From Gambelia wislizenii (Eukaryota > Chordata > Lepidosauria > Squamata > Crotaphytidae): a stretch of DNA of 64,000 nucleotides. The notes beneath the pieces were generated by a model. That model did not search any database. It had not been told where the DNA came from and saw only the letters and a program-made list of their open reading frames with translations. A program made the translations under genes and the position numbers. Below are positions 57,801-64,000 of the stretch, piece after piece. The stretch lies in the NCBI GenBank assembly GCA_030847615.1, contig JAUMIR010000001.1, positions 383,700,687-383,764,686 of the forward strand, written 5' to 3'. Positions within the stretch are counted from its first letter, which is position 1, and every line of letters begins with the position of its first letter.

Positions 57801-58511
57801 AAGTTGTTATCTATAATATAAAGTTTTCTGTTTTCCTGTGCAAATCTATATGCTTGATCACAGACTCATCAGAGTTGGTGTTGTAACGTCAGGGACCAAA
57901 ATGAAGATTGCACTCAGGATTTGGACTGCATCTATCAACTATTTTATGTACAGCCTAAACACTTCAGGTTTCTGTATTATATTTTAGTTTTTAAAATTTT
58001 TAGTCCAGAAAACATACTTATGAACCAAACTAATTATTTAAAATTAGAGTGACATTCCAAACACTTTCATGGGAAGTTCAGGACCAAAAAGCAACTTTGG
58101 TTTTTTTCCCAAACATTTCTCATTTTGGTTTGTTGTGTATGGAACATGTTGTAAATAAAATTTAGGGATTGTATGTGTTACCACTCAGACGTTTGTTTCA
58201 TTCACATCACAAGCAAAATCATCAACATCAGCCTAGGCAACACTCAGTAAATTTTAAAGTTCTTTGTAAACAAGATTAATATCTAGTTATGTGGTACTTT
58301 AAGTGAATCATCTTGAAAGCCCTTGGGAAGTGATATAGAAGGACTGGGATATTTGCATCTGCTGAGAGGGGTTGCAGTGGGAGGACTATCAGCAATCATC
58401 ACACCCCCAGTGATGGGCAGGAGTCCTTCCCTTTCAATAGGGCACACCTGGAGGTAGCTCAGTAACTGAGCCCTGTTCTTTCCTGCATGCCACAAACAGC
58501 ATTTCTTGTCC
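57801..58511. other. No gene seen
   Basis: Nothing recognised. Confidence 0.45.
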
Positions 58512-59027
58512 TTATTGGGCCTGCATAATGCACATGGTACTAGGCCTTGTGCTGAAAATTTAGCAGCTTGCTGTCCTGGAGCTGATAGGCCAGTCTTCTC
58601 ACCAGCTCCCTTAGTTTGGAGTTTGAACCTTCCCCCCCCCCCACATTATAGGCCTCATTGGACCTACGCAACATATGAGGCCATAGGACATGTGACACAA
58701 TTCCTTGGCAACCTAGCATTCTGCCTGGCCTTGGTTTTCAGGTCAGTCTCCTGACCAGGCTCCCCTAGCTGGAAGATCAAATCTCTTGGCCTTTGTTCTT
58801 TAGGATAAGGGAACTAGGTGGCTAGTCCCCCCACTCCTTTTGAATTCTTGTGGTTGCTTCTGTTTGGCTTTTCTTCTATCTACTTGTGCCAGAGTTTACT
58901 GTACTTGGTTAACTATTTTCTCACTTATCGAAAAAAGAAAAAAGAGGGAAATGGTTTGTGTGTTGGACTAGGGTTTCCACTTTTTCTCATTTAGTAGTTT
59001 GTGTGTTAGACTAGGACTTGCATCCTA

Positions 59028-59522
59028 ATGTCCACATGGCACCCCAAAAAGGGCAAGGATGGGAGTAAAGGCAAAGGCCCAGGTAAGAAACATCCCTCTA
59101 AGCTCCCTCCCCCTGCTGAGAGTGACTCTTCATCTGAGATGGAAGAGGATGAGGTCCCCTGGCAAGTCATAATAGACAGGATTAAGGCCCTGGAGGATGC
59201 CAAGGCCCCTCCCAAACAAGTTCATTCCCCTTCTTAACAAGCTCCCAAAGTATCTAAGCAGTGGCATATGGCTAACAAAAATTTAGCCAATCTAGTTGGT
59301 TTGGAGAAGCACATGGGTTTGGAGGAGACTGCGGCATCCACCACGAGTGTGCAAGATGCAGAGGAGATCTTGGTGCAAGAGCAGCATGATGACCAGACTC
59401 CATTAATGGCAGCCTTAGCAGTTGAAGATGAGCCTTCTGATACACATTTGACAATTATAACTGGCTTTGGGCAGCATCTGCACCTTCAGCATCACAAGCT
59501 AATAGTACAGGATCCTGAGTGA
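59028..59522 (+). pseudogene. gag-like open frames of the Ngaro-like element
   Basis: 59028-59237 has a basic Lys/Gly start (KKGKDGSKGKGPGKK), then ESDSSSEMEEDEVPW and a helix IIDRIKALEDAKA. 59268-59522 is acidic and Gln/His-rich. Composition and position fit the N-terminal protein of such elements; there is no diagnostic motif. Confidence 0.45.
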
Positions 59523-59760
59523 TATTAAGTCTGCCTCCCATCTCTTCCCCGTGCACCCACTTGATTTTGAATTATTGTGGGGGGGGGGTTACAACAAATT
59601 TTACATGGACTAGGTTCTGCCAATGGGATGTTCTGTTTTGTGTCCAGCTTTTGAAACATTTAGCACCTTTTTGGAATGGTCCCTTAGGGCCCAAACTGGT
59701 TTGAGAGGCATAGTGAACTACCTGGATGGTTTATTGTTTATCAGGCACTATGGAGAGGGC
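59519..59760 (+). pseudogene. DIRS/Ngaro-type reverse transcriptase fragment
   Basis: One frame reads DIKSASHLFPVHPLDFELLW (catalytic Asp block), a TAG, VLPMGCSVLCPAFETFSTFL and NYLDGLLFI. The last is the RT active-site box, with YLDD changed to YLDG (59719-59730). The motif spacing is that of DIRS-like RT. It joins directly to the SGNH domain, implying a large deletion. Confidence 0.7.
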
Positions 59761-59778
59761 CAATATCTAGCCTTACTA

Positions 59779-60345
59779 CTTCATGTGAAGATCTGTGGCC
59801 ACAGCATGGTTTATTGGGCAACATGTCAGGTGTGTATAAGTCATTTTAGAACACAGTTGGACTTGGGTGGCATGGCCTTCATCAAATGGTTGGGCAAGAG
59901 AGGCCTTCGCTGGCACAGCCTCATGCCAACATTGTTTGGGGAGCACCATGGGCCTCTGCCACATATTCTTGTCATTTACTTGAGAGGGAATGACTTGGGT
60001 TTGACGAAGAGCAAAGCCCTTATACTGCAGGCATTGCATGATATGAGGGTCATTTAGACTGAATGGCCAGAGGTGCACATCATATGGTCATGATGTTTCC
60101 TAGAGAGATATGGCAGGGGAAAGGAGACCCTCATTTAATAAATCAGGAATGACAACAGGCCAATAGGGAGATACACAACACCTTGGGAAAGGGTTTGGAG
60201 CACTATCTGCCACACCCTGAAATTATTTTGCAAGGACCAGAGCTCTACTGAGTGGACATTGTCCATCTTTTTGAAGTGGGTAATTCTATTGTTCTGGGGG
60301 ATCTGCAGCAGTGTCTAGCATCCATTTTGGATAGTCTGGTGAGGG
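59779..60345 (+). pseudogene. SGNH/GDSL hydrolase-like domain of the retroelement
   Basis: ICGHSMVYWA (block I; the usual GDS has become GHS, at 59797-59805), then RGLRWHSLMPTLFG, ILVIYLRGNDLG (block III GND, 59986-59994), a stop at 60055-60057, and later HYLPHPEI and VDIVHLFEVGNSI (block V Asp 60255, His 60264). SGNH domains are known in Ngaro-type elements; their role there is unclear. Confidence 0.65.
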
Positions 60346-60785
60346 ATAGGGGATAAGTGGATGCTTGCCCCATATCTATGGCAGGTGGAAGGGGGAAAAT
60401 TTGGTAGTTTGGTGAGCTCCTATGACACTGCCTTTTGGTGAAGTGAGGTCCCTGGAACTGCCTCTTTAAGTCCTGCAACTAGGGAGATAGGGGAGAGGGA
60501 CTTCCCTTGGAGATGGCCTGGGGCATAAACCCTCATTTCAAGTCTTGTGACTTGGGGGAGAAACTTTCAAGTTGGCCTTCCAGATGTGGGCAGGCTGGGG
60601 AGTAATCCAGCTTTTGGGTTATCCCTGGGGCTAGGTGTTTGGGGATACACCTCCTGCCCTAGTTGTTCCCTCACTAGCTTATATCTCCCATTGCAGCTCT
60701 CCAGAGAAATCATAAAAAGGATAGAATTAAATAAAGTGGCCAACTTCAACCCAAGATATTTTGTCTGGTATCATTATATTAAATA

Positions 60786-61047
60786 AAAATAGAATAAGTT
60801 TTTTTTTTAAAAAAAAATTGACGATGGTTACCACTACCACCACAAGGACGGAGAAGTGTTTTAAAATAGATAACTAAAAATAAAAAATAACTGATTAAAA
60901 ATCTGTTACCTATTTTAACTCTAATGTTCTAATGCAAAGGTATAATTTAACATTTCATTGTAACCTAACCAGAAAAAAAAAACCACCCATTCCCTTTTCA
61001 GCATAACTGTAACTTTACATTTACTTTTCAGATGACGAGCTTGAGTA
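60786..61047. other. No gene seen
   Basis: T8/A9 tract at 60799-60816. Nothing recognised. Confidence 0.4.
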
Positions 61048-61350
61048 ACTTTTAAAAAGCACTAAAGATGGATCTCTTTTGGCAGGCCTTTCCTGATTAG
61101 GTCCCAGCTTCAGGAGCTATGTTTCCTGGCCTCTTTTACTCTTGCTTGTATTTGCTTTTTATGTGATTTTAGTTAGGTGGTTTTTAATTTTATATTAGTT
61201 TAATATCTTTCTATGGGGGAGGGTGGGGGTGGGTGGTGCTTAGGGATTTTAGTTAGCATTGTTGCATTTTAATTGCTGTAAGCCACCCAGATTGTTTTTA
61301 ACAGAGGGGTGGGGTAATAATAATAATAATAATTATAATAACAACAACTT
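61048..61350 (+). mobile_element. L2-type LINE 3' end
   Basis: ATGGATCTCTTTTGGCAGGC, TTGCTGTAAGCCACCCAGATT and (AAT)n at 61315-61345; matches the 3' end of the L2 element at 42470-42835. Confidence 0.75.
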
Positions 61351-61426
61351 GGCTAAAGTGGTGCCTCATGCTGTGTCTCTGTTGTGGGTGTTGTGGGAAA
61401 CCATGAGATGGATGGAAAGATAATGT

Positions 61427-62053
61427 GGGGCTTGTCTACTTGTGGGGGGAAATCTCCAAATGGAGTTCTGCCTGTATGGCATCCAAACAAAGCCCTGCAC
61501 ATTATTATTCTCTGCCAGGACATGGGGTACCTTGTATTCACTGTCCCTGAGGAGTTTTGTCCGCCTCCACCACTGCCACCACCTCAAACTGCTCAGGAGG
61601 CAGTTCCTAGCTGAAAGGAGAGGTTTTCTCCCTTCCTCTGGCTCGGCAGTGCTGCCTCCACTCACTCTCCCATCACAGGAAGAGGTACTTGAAGAAAGCA
61701 ACAGAAGCACTTAAAGGAAGTGACGGTCAAGTGGAGAGCGGGCGAAGGCAGTGCTTTCAGCCAGGAACTGCCTCCTGAGCTTTAAAATTGGTCACAGTGT
61801 CAGTGGAAATGGTGGTGGCAGCAGTGGAAGAGGCAGTTGCTGTGGTGGTAGATGAAAATGCAGAGAAAACCCTAAATCCCACATACTCCACATCTAGGTA
61901 AAGTACCCTGGAATGCCCTAAATCTGGATCATGCGACGTGTGGCTAGATTGCCCCAGATTCAGGGTAAAGGCCATGTCGTGTGTGGCCTGATCACCACAG
62001 ATATGGTGGAATTCGTAGGGAGATTTGGGGTTTTTGGTAGTGTAGACAAGCCC
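61427..62053. mobile_element. MITE-like element with GGGCTTGTCTAC ends
   Basis: The left GGGGCTTGTCTACTTGTG pairs with the right-end reverse complement GGGCTTGTCTACACTACC. Subterminal AAATCTCC is also shared. ATG lies just outside on the right and two bases further out on the left, so the duplication is uncertain. The interior includes CCACTGCCACCACC-type repeats. 627 bp. Confidence 0.6.
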
Positions 62054-62444
62054 ATGGTCTCTACCACAGGCCAGTGCAGGGTTGAGAATCATAGGACCCT
62101 ACTGAGGTTATTGTATTCTCCCCAGCTCCAGCCAGCATAGCCAGTGGTGAGGTATGTTGTGATTTGCAATCCATCATCCTCAAGAGGACACCATAATTCC
62201 CATCCCTTGATCAGAAGATTCTCTAATTCCCATTAAAAAAAAAACTTATAAAAGGTAACTGTTTTAGTTACTTTTGAAAAACAGGAAAGCAAATTTACCT
62301 TTTATAATTGTAATTATTATGGTAACGATACTTGGGGGACTTTGGGGCTAATTACTTTTTAAAAGTAACTTTCCAAGTGCTATTATTAACATAGGATTAG
62401 TAGATATAACCCACCAAGTGCAAAAAAGATTAAAAGAGACTGGA
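62054..62444. other. No gene seen; short dispersed repeat piece
   Basis: 62118-62170 (AGCATAGCCAGTGGTGAGG) resembles the repeat at 42930-43030. Nothing else. Confidence 0.4.
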
Positions 62445-62567
62445 GGTATTACCAGGGCCGGTTTAAGGAATTTTGGGGCCCCCTGCAATGCTTTACTTTG
62501 GGGCCCCCATATGTTTATCTCAGATTAATGTAACCTAACCTATTCACTGTACAGGATGTTCAGATTA

Positions 62568-62804
62568 TAGTAAGACCCCCGTATCGATGGATTCGTTATC
62601 CATGGAACAGAAAACAGCACACCTACCATAGAGACTTCCTAGAAAATGTGTCTTCCCTAGCCCTTTTCTAGGCCCTCCAAGGCAACTCTATGGTATTTTA
62701 AACCAGAAGTCCCATTATTTTCAATGGCGTTCACTATTATTCATGGTTTTCAGAATCTACGCCCCCCCCCGAACCAATCCCCAGTGGATAAGAGGGGCCT
62801 ACTA
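62568..62804. mobile_element. pogo-like MITE inside hAT copy 2
   Basis: Matches 4312-4547 throughout. Both TIRs have C changed to T at the first base (TAGTAAGACCCCCGTATC), flanked by TA. Confidence 0.75.
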
Positions 62805-62926
62805 TATTCCATAATTTGCCACCAATAATTTAGTTTAAAAACTATATTATAGGCACTAACATAATATTTTTTTTTATTAGCAATTAATGTAATGGTGTAG
62901 ATTTCCTCAAAGAAAAGAAAGAGTAG

Positions 62927-63437
62927 ACTACAAGCTAAACATGAGTTAGCAGTGTGATGCAGCAGCAAAAAATGCCAAAGCGATTCTAGGCTGCATTAAT
63001 AGGAGTAGTGTCTAGATCAAGGGAAGTAATAGTATCACTCCATTCTGCTTTGGTCAGACCTCACCTGGAATACTGTTTCCAATTCTGGGCACAAGAAAGA
63101 TACTGAGGAGGATGGTGGGAGGTCTGGAAGCCATTACGCCCTATGAGGAACGGCTTAGAGAGCTGGGTATGCTTAGCCTGGAGAAGAGAAGGTTGAGAGG
63201 TGACGTGATAGCCATGTTTAAATATTTGAAGGGATGTCATATTGAGGAAGGAGCAAGCTTGTTTTCTGCTGCCCCAGAGACTAGGACACGGAGCCATGGG
63301 TTCAAACTACAGGAAAAGAGATTCCACCTGAATATTGGGAAGAACCTCCTGACAGTAAGAGCTGTTTGGAAGTGGAATACACTGCCTTGGAGTGTGGTGG
63401 AGTCTCCTTCTTTGGGTTTTTTTAAACATAGGTTGGA
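62927..63437 (+). mobile_element. CR1 fragment inside hAT copy 2
   Basis: Encodes EERLRELGMLSLEKRRLRGD and KRFHLNIGKNLLTV. It starts at the same GTAGACTACAAxCTAAAC junction as copy 1 and stops at GGTTGGATGG, joined to CTGAAGAAGACC. Confidence 0.85.
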
Positions 63438-63911
63438 TGGCTGAAGAAGACCAAGGGGGAAAGGGAGGGGAGAGGAACCAAGACATGTTAAAAGCAGCTG
63501 GAAAGATGGGCTGGAGGGGATATATGTGCAAGGAAGGAAAGGGAAGAAAGAAAGAAAAGAAGCCCTTTCTGAGGGAGACAACCCTCAAATTCCCTGTCTC
63601 TCTCTCACACGCACACTCACCCTCTCCAATGTGCCTCTCCCTCCAGCTTCTGCCATGGCTGCTGTTTCTTTCTCTTTCTCTTTAGTTTTGGAGAGGCTGT
63701 TTTTTTTTAAAAAAAAAAAAAAAAGCCAGCAGGAGGTTTTTGGAGGAGGAGGGTAAGAGGGAGCTCCTCCCGGCTGTCTCCTGGCTGTCTCCTTCGTCAG
63801 ATTAAGGAGGCCAACATGGGGCCCTCTTTTGACCTCGGGGCCCCCTCTTGACCTCGGGGCCCCCTGCCAATGCTGATTTGGCAGACAGGTTAAACCGGCC
63901 CTGGGTATTAC

Positions 63912-64000
63912 TTCAGAAATGGTTTTCTGAGGGAGCTTGAGTCCCTTCCAGACTTCTACATGATTTATTTTTGTTTTTAAATTTCATCCCCCCTGTGTTT
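63912..64000. other. No gene seen
   Basis: Window edge. Nothing recognised. Confidence 0.4.

Larger units (their letters stand above)
58512..60785 (+). mobile_element. Ngaro/DIRS-like tyrosine-recombinase retroelement, degenerate
   Basis: Order: imperfect repeats of about 140-150 bp (58512-58800, phrases TTGGGCCTGCATAATGC and TTGGACCTACGCAACATATG), gag-like frames, RT fragment, SGNH domain, and a 3' part with AATTAAATAAAGTGGCC near 60730. No recombinase domain is visible and much of RT/RNase H is deleted. Confidence 0.65.
62453..63903. mobile_element. hAT-type composite transposon, copy 2 (8-bp TSD)
   Basis: Ends CAGGGCCGGTTTAAGG and (reverse complement) CAGGGCCGGTTTAACC. Exact 8-bp duplication GGTATTAC at 62445-62452 and 63904-63911. 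1,451 bp, no transposase. Contents in order match copy 1: GGGGCCCC subterminal region, pogo-like MITE, CR1 fragment, GA-rich segment, GCCAGCAGGAGGTTTTT. Confidence 0.9.

Overview
This is a vertebrate nuclear window, most likely from a squamate reptile (an iguanian-type lizard is my best guess). The reasons are CR1 LINEs with the sauropsid-type 3' end, L2-clade LINEs with (ATT)n tails, a tRNA-headed SINE whose body ends in AAGGCACACAAC, a SINE whose head is 5S-rRNA-like, and many Harbinger/hAT/pogo/mariner-type DNA transposons. I see no host protein-coding gene, no host RNA gene and no CRISPR array. Every convincing coding stretch belongs to a transposable element (TE), and most are broken.

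Layout. 1-2.3 kb: a CR1 LINE interrupted by a hairpin MITE and carrying a recent inverted duplication. 4.2-7.1 kb: a non-autonomous hAT composite (exact 8-bp target duplication) holding a CR1 fragment, a pogo-like MITE and a SINE that is itself split by a MITE. 10.7-14.1 kb: Harbinger-like MITEs, a pogo-like MITE split by a candidate Helitron, and a 352-bp hairpin. 15.9-18.8 kb: a mariner remnant with D34D visible, with a duplicated 5' end and a 611-bp Harbinger-type MITE inside it. 20.2-20.7 kb: a 5'-truncated L1 with a 17-bp target duplication. 21.8-45.1 kb: CR1, the 3' part of an I/Vingi-like LINE, an L2 LINE, SINEs, hairpin MITEs and long stretches where I recognise nothing.

46.44-56.67 kb is the centrepiece: a PIF/Harbinger transposon with a 3-bp target duplication (CCA), inserted in a tRNA-type SINE whose two halves survive on either side. 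It carries a DDE transposase (+), a four-exon trihelix/coiled-coil gene (+) and a second, different three-exon trihelix gene (-). A near full-length APE-type LINE of about 4 kb has inserted between the two trihelix genes, on the minus strand with its own target duplication. All three Harbinger genes have consistent exon structures or catalytic motifs, but each carries one or two inactivating changes.

58.5-60.8 kb is a degenerate tyrosine-recombinase-type retroelement (Ngaro/DIRS-like) with a reverse transcriptase and an SGNH-hydrolase domain. 61.0-63.9 kb holds an L2 3' end, a MITE-like element and a second copy of the hAT composite (another exact 8-bp target duplication) with the same CR1 fragment inside.

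Together the insertions form a readable nesting order: SINE, then Harbinger, then LINE; CR1 or SINE, then hairpin MITE; pogo MITE, then Helitron; mariner, then Harbinger MITE. Several empty sites can be read directly because the flanks rejoin into recognisable older elements.
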